Origin: Candidatus Kuenenia stuttgartensis
Lineage (GTDB): Bacteria > Planctomycetota > Phycisphaerae > Sedimentisphaerales > CAMDDF01
Direction: 5' to 3'
Assembly (NCBI GenBank): GCA_945890885.1
Contig: CAMDDF010000003.1
Location: 1 to 48,168, forward strand
DNA length: 48,168 bases
Positions 28,547 through 39,032 of this stretch are shown piece by piece. The translations under genes were made by a program, and so were the position numbers. The notes under the pieces were generated by a model. The model saw only the letters and a list, made by a program, of their open reading frames with translations. It was not told the DNA's origin and ran no database searches. Every line of letters begins with the position of its first letter. The first letter of the stretch is position 1.

Positions 28547-29935
28547 TTATTCCTTATATGCATCTGCCACAGCTTTTGCAACTTGCTTGTGAATCTCTCT
28601 GTCGAGAATATCAGGCAAAATCATTCCCTCAGGGGTAAGTTCCGCAAGTTTTCTCGCTGCTGCCAGCTGCATATCAATGGTTATATCTTTAGCTTTGACA
28701 TCAAGGGCACCCCTGAATAATCCGGGATACGCAAGAGCATTGTTAATTGTTCTGCCATCTACCGCAACTGCTGCACCTGCACTTAAAGCGTCATCAACAC
28801 TGATCTCGCCCTTGGGGTTGCTCAATGGAAATGCCAGCGAATTTTTAGCCATCACAGAAATCATTTTCTTTGACACCATATCAGGCTGAGCGACACCAAT
28901 AAAAATATCTCTGTCTTTAAAGCCTTCCAGTAAATCGCCTTTTATGTTGCTTTTATTTGTTATCTCCGCAAGTTTGTGCTTGTAGGGATTCATCCGTTCT
29001 GTTCTGCCCTTGTAAATTGCACCGACAGAATCATAAACGACAATATCCTTAAGACCAAATTCAAGGAGCATCATAGTTATCGCATGTCCGGCTGCGCCTG
29101 CACCAAGTATTATCGCGGTACAGTCTTGCGGTTTGCGGTTAGTCCTTTTTAATGCAGTAATCAATGCTGCCAATAAAACCGTTGCTGTGCCGTGCTGGTC
29201 ATCGTGAAAGACAGGAATATTGAGCCTTGCCTGTAATTTTTCTTCCACTTCAAAGCATGTAGGTGCAGAAATATCTTCAAGCTGAATGGCACCGAAACTT
29301 TGTGCGATTCTGCATACTGTTTCCACGATTACGTCAGGGTCTTTTGAATCTATAAGAATAGGGACAGCACTAATGCCTGTAAATTCGGCAAATATAGCAG
29401 CTTTGCCTTCCATAACCGGCAATGATGGTAGAATACCTATATTGCCCAAGCCCAAAACTGCGGTGCCATCGGTTACAATGGCTACTCTGTCGCACAGGCC
29501 TGTCAGTTCCCACGCAGACTCAGGTTCTTCAACTATTTTAGTGCAGATAGACGCTACGCCGGGGGTGTAAATCATTCTAAGGTCAGTAAGATTCGTTATC
29601 GGGACTCTGCTTATCATTTCAATAGCACCGCGACGGTGAATTTCAAGGACATTATCTTTGACGCTTAGAATTTCTATTCCTTCAATTGCCTTGAGCTGAT
29701 CAGTGACTTCATTAAGATGCTTTTTGCTGGTGCAGTAGACCTGGATATCTCTGATTTTGCTGTGGCTTTCGATTCCAACCGTAGTGATATCGCCGACATG
29801 TGCCTGCGCCTTTCCTATTGCCGTGGTAATTTTACCAAGCATTCCCGGCTTATCGGAAATTTTGCATTGCAAGGTATAAATTTCAGAAGCTCGATAACGC
29901 TCCTGCCAGCTTGTTTTATTGATGTCCATTTTCAT
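28547..29935 (-). CDS. NAD-dependent malic enzyme with N-terminal ACT domain
   Basis: ACT-like N-terminus; YTPGVASICTKI, DGTAVLGLGNIG, PVMEGKAAIF, FHDDQHGTA, ILGAGAAGHA. Confidence 0.93.
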   Translation of the reverse strand: MKMDINKTSWQERYRASEIYTLQCKISDKPGMLGKITTAIGKAQAHVGDITTVGIESHSKIRDIQVYCTSKKHLNEVTDQLKAIEGIEILSVKDNVLEIHRRGAIEMISRVPITNLTDLRMIYTPGVASICTKIVEEPESAWELTGLCDRVAIVTDGTAVLGLGNIGILPSLPVMEGKAAIFAEFTGISAVPILIDSKDPDVIVETVCRIAQSFGAIQLEDISAPTCFEVEEKLQARLNIPVFHDDQHGTATVLLAALITALKRTNRKPQDCTAIILGAGAAGHAITMMLLEFGLKDIVVYDSVGAIYKGRTERMNPYKHKLAEITNKSNIKGDLLEGFKDRDIFIGVAQPDMVSKKMISVMAKNSLAFPLSNPKGEISVDDALSAGAAVAVDGRTINNALAYPGLFRGALDVKAKDITIDMQLAAARKLAELTPEGMILPDILDREIHKQVAKAVADAYKE

Positions 29936-29946
29936 AAATTGTCCTT

Positions 29947-32121
29947 TTAAAGTTTTCTTTTTGCCGCTTTAAATATTGTTTCCTGTATATCATTTAACGA
30001 TGGACTGCAAACCGATTCAAGTTTCTTCGAAACAGGGTTCGGGATATCCAGTCCTGAAATTGTAGTAATCGGCCCGTCCAGATAATCAAAAAATTCAGCC
30101 TGACAATGTTCCGCAATCCTGGAACCAATGGAAAGACCTTTGGGGGCCTGCTCAACAATCACCAGCATTTTCGTCTTCTTAAAAGACTGGCCGATTGTTT
30201 CATAGTCAATATCATAAGGGCTAATCGTACGCAAATCAATCAATTCTACGCTGACACCCTGTTTTTTTAGATTTTCTGCCGCTTTTTGACATTCGTTTAT
30301 CATTTTGGAATAGCTAAGAACCGTTACGTCGCTGCCTTTATTGATAACCTTTGCTTTCCCAAAAGGAACGAAGTAATCCAGATTATCCTTTGGAACATCA
30401 CACTTGGTCGGATAAAGCTCGTGATGCTCAATCACAACAACAGGGTCTTTACTTTGCATGGCGGAATTAAAAAGTCCAATATAATCATAAGCATTGGATG
30501 GAGCAACAATCGTCCAGCCACTGAATAATGAAAAAATACCGACCGGATCCATTGAATGCTGACCGCCATAGCCGCAGCCAATTGCTATTCTCGTTCTGAG
30601 TACAACCGGCATATCGGTTGAGTTGCCATACATGTGACGCAATTTACCAATCTGATTAAAGAGCTGATCGGCAGCTACCAGAGCAAAGTCCGGAAACATA
30701 ATTTCAATAATAGGCTTCAAACCACTCATTGCTGCCCCGCCGCCTAAACCAACAAACCCGGATTCTGAAATAGGGGTATTCAATACCCTGTCCGGATATT
30801 TTGCGGGAAGTCCTTTGGTTGCGCCGTAGGGGCCTCCGCCAAAGTTAGCGATTTCTTCGCCCACAACAAATACACTATTATCTTTTTCCAGCCAGCGGCC
30901 TGTAACCGAAGAGATGGCTTCGACGTATGTCTTTTGCTCAACATCCGAAAAATCTTCCTTCTCGGTGAATTTGACACCATCAAATTCCTTGCCTGAACCT
31001 CGTATGCCTTCCTTAATCGTTGAAACATCCGGCCACAGTTTTTCCTGAACGCACAGTTTATTGTCATTCGTAACAGTACAAAATTTCAATGCAGTATGCA
31101 CCGCATCAATCGCTTTTTGTTTCAACTGCTCGATTTGAGAATCGGATAAGATTTTAAGTTCAACCAACTTTTGCGGAAACATCGCATAGGGGTCGAGACA
31201 TTGCCAGTTCGATTCTTCCTCTTTAACACGATACCCAAAGTTACTACCGGGAATCGGGCCAGCATGATGAAAGAAACGATAGCATTTGGCCTCAATCAAA
31301 GTAGCACCATTGCCTTCGCGAGCAGTCTGGGCAGCTTTCTGCAACCCCAAATGAACCGCAACAGGATCCATGCCGTCAACTATAATTCCTTTAATACCAT
31401 ATGCAATGGCTTTGACCACTAAATCAGGAGTGGCCGTCGAGTTCCTAATTGATGTTGCCACAGCATAGAGATTGTTCTCGATAAAATAAACCGCTGGAAG
31501 TTTCCATATACCTGCCAGATTCAATGCTTCATGGAAGGCTCCCTGATTAACTGCACCATCGCCAAGGAAAGATACTACAATATTATTTGTTTTATTATAT
31601 TTCTCTGCGAATGCCGAACCTGTTGCAAGAGGAACGCCGCCTGCCACAATCGCATTAGTACCAAGAACACCGATCTTTTCATTTCGGAGATGCATCGAGC
31701 CGCCGCGACCGCCGCAGCACCCAATTGAAAGCCCCATGATCTCGCCCATAAGATTGGTTATTTCAACCTGAAGAGGCTGAGAAATCGTATCCTTTAAAAT
31801 ATTAAATCCGTTTTGGCAATGAAAACCAACAGCCTTGGAGAGGTAGTGATGATGCGCCCTGTGAGTCGAAGATACTTTATCGGATTTTTCCAACACCGAC
31901 ATCGCCCCTGCCGCACAAGCCTCATGGCCGATACTGGTATGAACGGGGCCGTGTATACAGCCATCTGCCGATAGTTTCAATAATGTCTGTTCGAATTCTC
32001 TGATGAGAAACAGCTCAAAAGCAATATTGGCCAATTTATCCGGCGATATTTTTTTATAATCGCTGTCTTCTACTATTATCTTTGTCAAATCAAAGTTATT
32101 GTCTAATTTTAAAGTTTTCAT
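29947..32121 (-). CDS. Fused E1alpha-E1beta thiamine-dependent 2-oxoacid/acetoin-type dehydrogenase (no lipoyl domain)
   Basis: E1alpha: STHRAHHHYLSKA, GRGGSMHL, GDGAVNQGAFHEALNLA (ThDP motif); E1beta: EEIANFGGGPYGATKGL, ESGFVGLGGGAA, DLRTISPYD; 724 aa. Confidence 0.92.
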   Translation of the reverse strand: MKTLKLDNNFDLTKIIVEDSDYKKISPDKLANIAFELFLIREFEQTLLKLSADGCIHGPVHTSIGHEACAAGAMSVLEKSDKVSSTHRAHHHYLSKAVGFHCQNGFNILKDTISQPLQVEITNLMGEIMGLSIGCCGGRGGSMHLRNEKIGVLGTNAIVAGGVPLATGSAFAEKYNKTNNIVVSFLGDGAVNQGAFHEALNLAGIWKLPAVYFIENNLYAVATSIRNSTATPDLVVKAIAYGIKGIIVDGMDPVAVHLGLQKAAQTAREGNGATLIEAKCYRFFHHAGPIPGSNFGYRVKEEESNWQCLDPYAMFPQKLVELKILSDSQIEQLKQKAIDAVHTALKFCTVTNDNKLCVQEKLWPDVSTIKEGIRGSGKEFDGVKFTEKEDFSDVEQKTYVEAISSVTGRWLEKDNSVFVVGEEIANFGGGPYGATKGLPAKYPDRVLNTPISESGFVGLGGGAAMSGLKPIIEIMFPDFALVAADQLFNQIGKLRHMYGNSTDMPVVLRTRIAIGCGYGGQHSMDPVGIFSLFSGWTIVAPSNAYDYIGLFNSAMQSKDPVVVIEHHELYPTKCDVPKDNLDYFVPFGKAKVINKGSDVTVLSYSKMINECQKAAENLKKQGVSVELIDLRTISPYDIDYETIGQSFKKTKMLVIVEQAPKGLSIGSRIAEHCQAEFFDYLDGPITTISGLDIPNPVSKKLESVCSPSLNDIQETIFKAAKRKL

Positions 32122-32126
32122 ATTAC

Positions 32127-33572
32127 CTATCTATATTTAATATATGCCACTTTATGTTCAGTGAAGAACTCTACGCCGGTATGGCCAGCCTCTGGAATAC
32201 CACAGCCCGATAATTTAACGCCGCCAAAACTCAGTTGAGGTTCCTTAACTGCCGTCGGAATATTAACATGAGTAAGGCCTACGTCCGTTTTTTCGACAAA
32301 GGTCAATGCCTTTTGCAGATCATTGGTATAGATGGACGAAGAAAGGCCAAATTTTACATTATTAGCGATATCAACTGCATCATCGAAATCCTTCGCCTTT
32401 ATTACTGAAAGAACCGGGCCGAATATCTCTTCCTGAGCAATAAACATACGCGGTGTTACATTTGTGAAAACAGTAGGCTCAATGAAACATCCGTTTGCTA
32501 AATCTTTATCTTTTATCTGCTTGCCGCCAATTACAAGATTCGCACCTTCAGCTTTGCCCTTTTCGATACAATCAAGAACGTCTTCTAGCTGACTTTTCCC
32601 GCAAACCGGGCCCATCGTTGTCGCAGAATCGGTTCCTTTGCCTACCTTAATCTTTTTAACTCGGTCGAGTACCATTTCTATAAATCTGTCATATACCGGT
32701 TCTTCTACAACGGCTCTGCTAGTAGAGGTACACCATTGGCCAGCACAGGCAAATACTGCCAAAACCGCTGAATCTGCCGCTATTTCAAGGTCAGCATCAG
32801 CTAAAACAACCAGAGGATTTTTGCCGCCCATCTCAAGCTGAGTGCGTGTTAAATTGTCAGCAGCGGCTTTGTTGATACCCATACCAACTTCAGTTGAGCC
32901 GGTAAAGGTTATTGCCTTAATAGCAGGATTTTCAACAAGAGCCTGGCCAATTACAGCACCACTGCCTGTTAAAAAGTTCAATACTCCAGCGGGCAAGCCG
33001 GCATCATCAAAAAGTTTTACAAATGCAGCACCAACACCGGGAGTTAAGTTGGCAGGCTTTAATATACAGGTATTGCCTGTAATCAATGCAGGTGTAACCT
33101 TTCGGCAAGGAACATTAAAAGGAAAATTCCAAGGCGATATGACGGCTACTACGCCAAGCGGAACTCTGATACCGTAAGCCAGCACGCCATCCCTTTCGGA
33201 CGGCATGATCTCACCGCCCAAGCGAATCCCTTCGTTGATCTGATAGTCCATCTCTTTAATGGCGGATGCTATTTCGCCTCTGGATTCGTTTAAAGTCTTA
33301 CCATTTTCAGCGGTTATCACTGCCGCGATTTGTTCGATTCTTTGCTGCATCAACGAAAGGGCCTTGCGAAGATATTCTGCTCTCTGGTAAACCGTCAGTT
33401 TACGCCAGCTCTTAAAAGCCTCTTTCGCTGTCTCTATCGCATGCTGAACATCTGCAACCGTTGACTTAGGCCAAGAACCAGTAATCTGTGTCAAATCCGC
33501 TGGGGCATAATGCTTATATATTGCCTTATCGCTCGCATCAACCCATCTGCCGTTAATAAAATTCTTATTCAT
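32127..33572 (-). CDS. NAD(P)-dependent aldehyde dehydrogenase (succinate/2-oxoglutarate semialdehyde type)
   Basis: SPWNFPFN, FTGSTEVG, LEMGGKNPLVV, FACAGQWCTSTSRAVV, EEIFGPVLSV. Confidence 0.94.
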   Translation of the reverse strand: MNKNFINGRWVDASDKAIYKHYAPADLTQITGSWPKSTVADVQHAIETAKEAFKSWRKLTVYQRAEYLRKALSLMQQRIEQIAAVITAENGKTLNESRGEIASAIKEMDYQINEGIRLGGEIMPSERDGVLAYGIRVPLGVVAVISPWNFPFNVPCRKVTPALITGNTCILKPANLTPGVGAAFVKLFDDAGLPAGVLNFLTGSGAVIGQALVENPAIKAITFTGSTEVGMGINKAAADNLTRTQLEMGGKNPLVVLADADLEIAADSAVLAVFACAGQWCTSTSRAVVEEPVYDRFIEMVLDRVKKIKVGKGTDSATTMGPVCGKSQLEDVLDCIEKGKAEGANLVIGGKQIKDKDLANGCFIEPTVFTNVTPRMFIAQEEIFGPVLSVIKAKDFDDAVDIANNVKFGLSSSIYTNDLQKALTFVEKTDVGLTHVNIPTAVKEPQLSFGGVKLSGCGIPEAGHTGVEFFTEHKVAYIKYR

Positions 33573-33646
33573 TATAATTTCCTAAAAAATAAGTTCCATT
33601 GTATATATTTTCTCATTATCGCAGAAAATCTATTGACTTTTAGTCG

Positions 33647-33658
33647 ATTGTCGACAAT
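33647..33658. promoter_or_regulatory. Palindromic operator candidate ATTGTCGACAAT
   Basis: 12-bp perfect palindrome between the divergent ALDH operon and the GntR gene; resembles GntR-FCD type half-sites. Confidence 0.55.
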
Positions 33659-33698
33659 AATTATAGCATCTTTTCTCATGATAACAAGGACATTTTTT

Positions 33699-34361
33699 AT
33701 GAAATTAAACAAAATAAAAATACACAACAGCCTTTCCGAAAAAGTCTATGAAGAAATTTATAGACAAATCAGTCTTGGCAAATTGCAGCCAGGGCAGAAA
33801 ATCACCGAAAGCCAGATCTCGCAGGCTATGGGCATTAGCCGGGCACCGGTCAGGGAGGCATTCAAGCAGCTTGCCGATGATAAGTTGATTACGCTTGTTC
33901 CTCGAAGCGGATGCTATGTATCTAAAATTTCCAGTTCCGAAATCAGCGAAATCTATGAAATACGCAAACTTCTGGAATGTATGGCTCTTGAACACGCTTT
34001 TGATAAGCTGAATTTAAAACAAATCGCGGAATTAAAAAATAAATTCCAGGAATGTCTCGACGACGAAGAAGATGTTCTAATCAAAAAAACTATTGTACTC
34101 GATAACCAGTTCCATTGTATCATCAGCAAAGCATCTGAATGCCAAAATTTAAGTGAAATTCTTGAAAAATTCCGTGCAAGAATCCAATTACTTCGAATTA
34201 GAAAATCCAACGTAAAAGGCCATGCCAAAAATGCAATTGCTGAACATTTAGGAATAATAAACAGTATTCTTGATCGCAAAAAACAAGATGCGATAAATCT
34301 TCTTACGCAGCACATTGAAAACACAAAAATCGACCTTCTCAGAATACTTGAATCAGAATAA
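33699..34361 (+). CDS. GntR-family regulator (FCD subfamily)
   Basis: Track start 33510 is too far upstream; ATG 33699 gives MKLNKIKIHNSLSEKVYEEIYRQISLGKLQPGQKITESQISQAMGISRAPVREAFKQL. Confidence 0.9.
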   Translation: MKLNKIKIHNSLSEKVYEEIYRQISLGKLQPGQKITESQISQAMGISRAPVREAFKQLADDKLITLVPRSGCYVSKISSSEISEIYEIRKLLECMALEHAFDKLNLKQIAELKNKFQECLDDEEDVLIKKTIVLDNQFHCIISKASECQNLSEILEKFRARIQLLRIRKSNVKGHAKNAIAEHLGIINSILDRKKQDAINLLTQHIENTKIDLLRILESE

Positions 34362-34435
34362 AATTGAGCCCTCATACGAATGCAGGCCAGAAAATTATCT
34401 TGATATTTTAAATTTTGACGTTATTGTCAGATGAT

Positions 34436-35128
34436 ATGATGAATAGCACAATTAACAAACAGACCCTCAGCGAAATTGTCGTTTCAAAGATAAAAAAACA
34501 TATTATTGACAACGACTTAAAGGCCGGCGACCGCCTCCCAACCGAGCAAGAAATGGCGGATAGTTTTGGTGTGAGTAGATTAAGTGTTCGCGAGGCAACA
34601 ACAACACTTAGTTATTTGGGAATTATTGATTCTGCTCCGCGAAGAGGATTAACTGTTGGTAAATTTGATCTTGACAGATTAAAGGAATTTTTGGGATTTC
34701 ATTTTGCCCTCAATGATTATCCGAGGGAAAAATTGCTTTATACGCGAGTTGTAATTGAAGTAGGTATTCTGGGTTATAGCTCAAAGGCAATCATCGCAGA
34801 CAAGGGAGTGTATTATAAGCTTGATGAGATATGTAACGAAATAGATAAATATGATAGCCTTGATAGTTATATTCATTGGGATATTGAGTTTCATAGTATG
34901 CTGGTTAAGGTAGCTGGTATTGAACCTTTAGTAATGTTTAATGATCTGCTTCAGACTTTTTTCAGAAAATTTAGACTTGAGATATCCAGTATCGGAAAAT
35001 ATCGGGATAAGGGCCACAATGTTCACCGAGAAATACTGGAGTCTTTGCGTTGTGGCAATGTTGATCAGGCAGAAAATTTACTTCGAGAGCATTTGGGATG
35101 TTACAAAGAAAAAATTCAAAATAGTTAA
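34436..35128 (+). CDS. GntR-family regulator (FadR/FCD type), second tandem copy
   Basis: AGDRLPTEQEMADSFGVSRLSVREATTTLSYLGIIDSAPRRGLTV; FCD-like C-terminus. Confidence 0.9.
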   Translation: MMNSTINKQTLSEIVVSKIKKHIIDNDLKAGDRLPTEQEMADSFGVSRLSVREATTTLSYLGIIDSAPRRGLTVGKFDLDRLKEFLGFHFALNDYPREKLLYTRVVIEVGILGYSSKAIIADKGVYYKLDEICNEIDKYDSLDSYIHWDIEFHSMLVKVAGIEPLVMFNDLLQTFFRKFRLEISSIGKYRDKGHNVHREILESLRCGNVDQAENLLREHLGCYKEKIQNS

Positions 35129-35148
35129 CTTTTTGTATGGGAAGTACT

Positions 35149-35982
35149 ATGAGTGAAAAAAAGATGCAGGGTAAACACGTGCTTGTTACGGGTTCCGGAA
35201 CAGGTATCGGCAGAGAGATAGCATTGGAATTTGCCAGACAAGGTGCCGACGTGGCATTTCACTATAGCCGCAGTTCAGGTGGAGCTGAATCAGGGGTATT
35301 GCAGGTATGTAAAATGGGTAGAAGAGCAGAGGCTTTTCAAGCGGATTTAGGCAATCTTGATGAAGTGATTGGTTTGGCAGAAAATGCTATCAATTTCCTG
35401 GGTGGCATTGATGTCCTTGTCAATAATGCCGGTATTACATTTAATAAGCCATTTTTGAAGGTAACCCCTGAAGAGTATACCAAAGTTTATAATGTAAATA
35501 TGCGAGCTCAATATTTTTTAACACAAAAGGTGTCTCAACATATCATTGATAATAATGGCAGAGGTGCTGTTTGTAATATTACTTCAATTCATGGTGTATC
35601 AGGTGCCCCAGAGCATTCGGTATACGCAGGAACGAAAGGTGCTATTATTTCTTATACCCGTTCTCTTGCAATCGAGCTTGCACATAAAGGCATTCGCGTT
35701 AATGCCATTGCGCCTGGATGTGTGCCGGTAGAGAATTATCAAAATGCAATCCCCGGTTATTCGGATCAGGCTCAGGCTGATTTTGCCAGAGATAACATTC
35801 CTTTAGGACGTTATGGTTTAACGCTGGAAATCGCAAAGTTAGCAGTTTTTCTGTGTTCAGATGATTGCGGCTTTATAGTTGGCCAAACGATTGTCGCTGA
35901 TGGTGGTACAACTTCGTTGATGTCATTAATAAGAGATTTCCGCAACGAGTCTGACGTAACATTCGGTAAAGGATATCTTTAA
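35149..35982 (+). CDS. SDR family oxidoreductase (1)
   Basis: HVLVTGSGTGIGREIA, NNAGITF, YAGTKGA; ATG 35149 preferred. Confidence 0.9.
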   Translation: MSEKKMQGKHVLVTGSGTGIGREIALEFARQGADVAFHYSRSSGGAESGVLQVCKMGRRAEAFQADLGNLDEVIGLAENAINFLGGIDVLVNNAGITFNKPFLKVTPEEYTKVYNVNMRAQYFLTQKVSQHIIDNNGRGAVCNITSIHGVSGAPEHSVYAGTKGAIISYTRSLAIELAHKGIRVNAIAPGCVPVENYQNAIPGYSDQAQADFARDNIPLGRYGLTLEIAKLAVFLCSDDCGFIVGQTIVADGGTTSLMSLIRDFRNESDVTFGKGYL

Positions 35983-36018
35983 AATGATACAAATTGTTTA
36001 ATTTGAAAGTGATTAAAA

Positions 36019-36444
36019 ATGTCAAAAGGTAAAGTTGTAAAAGTAAGCAAAGTAATGCCGTTTTCACCATTACCAAACGGCGAATATATTTCAAGAATGC
36101 TGATTGATGTGTTTAACAGCGGTTCCGATAGATTGCAGGTTAATCACGGTGTATTGAAAGGCGGAGGCTCGTTTGCAGACGCAGTTCATGAGGCCCCAAA
36201 TGACGAGATGTACATTGTCCTAAGCGGCGCAGCAGTTCTTACACTGGATGGAGTTAAATATGATATCGAAAAAGGCAGTGTGGTATTTATTCCTGGTGGT
36301 ACATCGCATGGTTTAGTAAATAAAAGCAAGACCGAAGATTTTGAGCTTATAACAGTTTGGCCTGGTCAACCCACCCCGGGAGCCAATAAAGTATATGATA
36401 TGCGTAAAGAAGCATGGGGAACAACTTACAGAGAAGTAGAATAA
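36019..36444 (+). CDS. Cupin-domain protein
   Basis: DEMYIVLSGAAVLTLDGVKYDIEKGSVVFIPGGTSHGLVNKS. Confidence 0.85.
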   Translation: MSKGKVVKVSKVMPFSPLPNGEYISRMLIDVFNSGSDRLQVNHGVLKGGGSFADAVHEAPNDEMYIVLSGAAVLTLDGVKYDIEKGSVVFIPGGTSHGLVNKSKTEDFELITVWPGQPTPGANKVYDMRKEAWGTTYREVE

Positions 36445-36485
36445 CCATATAGAAATCAAAAAATGTGGATTTTTACGAGATAAAG

Positions 36486-37292
36486 ATGAGCAAAAATCTG
36501 TTTGATCTTACAGGAAAAGTAGCCATTGTAACCGGTGCAAGTCGTGGGCTGGGGCAATCTTTTGCTCGTGCTGTCGCTGTCGCCGGAGCAGATTTAGTTG
36601 TAACTGCAAGAGACCTCGAATCGCTTAAAGAATTTCAAAAGGAAATCGAGTTACTTGGCAGAAAGGTATTGCCGTTAGCTTTGGACGTGCGTGAGCATAA
36701 CAGCATAGAGAAAATGGTTGACGAAGCTTATAGACATTACGGTAAGATTGACATTCTTGTTAATAATGCCGGCTGCAATATTCGTAAGCCTGCGGTCGAT
36801 ATCACATGGGACGACTGGAATCTGGTGCTTGATACAAACCTGCGAGGTGCGTTTTTTGTTGCACAGGCAGTAGCAAAAAAAATGATACCCAAACATTACG
36901 GCCGGATTATCAATATTGGTTCAGCAACCTGCGTCTTTGGGTATGCCGGAATAGCCCCGTACTGCGCCAGCCGCGGTGGAATCAAACAACTTACAATGAG
37001 CCTTGCCGATGATTGGGGTACTTATGGCATCACGGTAAATTGTCTGGCACCTGGCTGGTTCAAGACTGACCAGACAAAGGCGCTTTGGGAAAATAAAGAA
37101 TGGATGGACTATATCACAAGCCGCCTGCCTCTTAGAAGGCTTGGTGAAGCCGCAGACCTAGATGGTACAGTTGTTTTTCTTGCTTCCGATGCCAGTGGGT
37201 ATATTACCGGCCAAACGTTACTGGTAGATGGAGGATTTACTACCGGAGCAACGAAAGCAAATATTAAGAAGGCGATCGCTAATGTTGAATAA
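36486..37292 (+). CDS. SDR family oxidoreductase (2), gluconate-5-dehydrogenase-like
   Basis: VAIVTGASRGLGQSFA, NNAGCNIRKPA, YCASRGG, ITGQTLLVDGGF. Confidence 0.9.
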   Translation: MSKNLFDLTGKVAIVTGASRGLGQSFARAVAVAGADLVVTARDLESLKEFQKEIELLGRKVLPLALDVREHNSIEKMVDEAYRHYGKIDILVNNAGCNIRKPAVDITWDDWNLVLDTNLRGAFFVAQAVAKKMIPKHYGRIINIGSATCVFGYAGIAPYCASRGGIKQLTMSLADDWGTYGITVNCLAPGWFKTDQTKALWENKEWMDYITSRLPLRRLGEAADLDGTVVFLASDASGYITGQTLLVDGGFTTGATKANIKKAIANVE

Positions 37293-38280
37293 ATACAAAG
37301 TTGTACTAGTTGATTATGATGATGATCTGTTCAGTCCTTTGGGATGGGAGGGAGATATACTTTCCAGTATAGGCGCTGCCTTTCATGTTGGACAATATCG
37401 CACTACTGAAGATGTACTTCGAGTAACAGAAGATGCCGATGTAGTAATGATTCAGTCGGTACGGCCCCTTCTTAACGGCGAGGTGATCCGAAAGATGAAG
37501 CAATGTCGCTGCATTATCAGGCTTGGCATCGGTTACGACAGCGTCGATGTTAAGGCCGCAACTAACTGTAATATAATCGTCTGCAATATACCTCTGTATT
37601 GCGTCGATGATGTTGCCGAGCATGCCTTGGCGCTTTTGCTGGATGGCGCACGACACATCAGTTTGCAGGACCGAATGATTCGTGCCAGTCAGTGGGACAG
37701 ACGCAAAGCGCGTCCGTCGCGGAGATTAAGAAGTTCAACCTTGGGTATAGTTTCTATGGGAAGGATTGCACAACGTCTTGCACAATGTGCAAAAGGTCTT
37801 TTCGCTAATGTATTGGGATTTGACCCTTATGTAAATTCGGCGACAATGGCTAAACTGGGCGTTGAGAAGGTTGAGTTGAACGAATTGCTTAGCCGCAGTG
37901 ATTTTATTTCTGTTCACACGCCATTGACAGACTCGACGCATCATTTGCTAGGCCGACATGAGTTTGAAATAATTAAACAAGGTGCAGTTCTGGTCAATAC
38001 CAGTCGCGGCGGTGTGATCGATACTCAAGCTTTGGTCAAGGCGATGCAAAGCCAGAAGCTTTGGGCCGCTGGACTTGACGTTATGGAACAAGAGCCGCTC
38101 CCACAGGATTCGCCCCTTAGGCAGTTGCCCAATGTTTCCTTTACGCCACATGTTGGAGCATGCACAGATGAAAGCGTAGCTGATCTATATCGGGCAGCAT
38201 GTGAAATTGCCTGTGATGTTTTGTGCGGCAAAACCCCGGCTTCCATAGCGAATCCGGAAGTAATAAAGAAAAAGAAATAA
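37282..38280 (+). CDS. D-isomer-specific 2-hydroxyacid dehydrogenase (CtBP-like)
   Basis: ATG 37282 preferred; IRLGIGYDSVDV, TLGIVSMGRIAQRLA, VNTSRGGVIDTQAL, LDVMEQEPLP, FTPHVG. Confidence 0.92.
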   Translation: MLNKYKVVLVDYDDDLFSPLGWEGDILSSIGAAFHVGQYRTTEDVLRVTEDADVVMIQSVRPLLNGEVIRKMKQCRCIIRLGIGYDSVDVKAATNCNIIVCNIPLYCVDDVAEHALALLLDGARHISLQDRMIRASQWDRRKARPSRRLRSSTLGIVSMGRIAQRLAQCAKGLFANVLGFDPYVNSATMAKLGVEKVELNELLSRSDFISVHTPLTDSTHHLLGRHEFEIIKQGAVLVNTSRGGVIDTQALVKAMQSQKLWAAGLDVMEQEPLPQDSPLRQLPNVSFTPHVGACTDESVADLYRAACEIACDVLCGKTPASIANPEVIKKKK

Positions 38281-38301
38281 TTTTTAAGGATAGAAGCGAT
38301 T

Positions 38302-38976
38302 ATGGCAAGATTCAAACGATTACAAGTTTTGAACACGATGATCGAAACTGGCATGATCCCTGTGTTCTATCATCCTAATATCGAGACAGCAAAGAATATT
38401 GTTCGGGCATGTACCGAAGGCGGAGCTAAGGCAATAGAATTTACCAACCGCGGCGATCAGGCTCATCTGGTATTCACAGAATTGGTCAAGCATTTTGCGG
38501 TTGAAATGCCCCATGTTATTTTGGGCGTAGGTTCAATTGTTGATGCTGCTACGGCTGGTCTGTATATCTCGTGCGGCGCTAATTTTGTGGTTGGTCCTGT
38601 TTTGAACAGCGATGTAGCTAAAATATGCAATCGGCGAAAAATTTCATACAGCCCTGGTTGCGGCAGTGCTTCTGAGATATCAGCGGCCGAAGAACTTGGC
38701 GTTGAAATATGCAAAATATTTCCAGGTTCTCAAGTTGGCGGGCCTGATTTTGTCAAGTCGGTGCTTGGCCCTTGCCCATGGGCAAGCATAATGCCGACAG
38801 GCGGAGTTGACGCCACCCGCGAAAGCATAGAAGCGTGGTTTAAATCTGGCGTTGTATGTGTTGGAATGGGCTCAAACCTGATAACCAAAGAATCGGTAGA
38901 TAAGGCTGATTTCAAGGTCATCTCACAAAAGGTCGTCCAGGTGCTGGAGTGGATCAGGCAAGTTCGCGTAAAATGA
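38302..38976 (+). CDS. KDPG/KHG aldolase (Eda-like)
   Basis: GMIPVFYHPNIETAKNIVRACTEGGAKAIEFTNRG, ILGVGSI, SYSPGCGSASEI, CKIFPGSQVGGPDFVKS, MPTGGV. Confidence 0.9.
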   Translation: MARFKRLQVLNTMIETGMIPVFYHPNIETAKNIVRACTEGGAKAIEFTNRGDQAHLVFTELVKHFAVEMPHVILGVGSIVDAATAGLYISCGANFVVGPVLNSDVAKICNRRKISYSPGCGSASEISAAEELGVEICKIFPGSQVGGPDFVKSVLGPCPWASIMPTGGVDATRESIEAWFKSGVVCVGMGSNLITKESVDKADFKVISQKVVQVLEWIRQVRVK

Positions 38977-39032
38977 AGCGGTAACTGATTAATTGAATAA
39001 TCATTATCGGGAAGAATTATAAAGGTAAAGAA

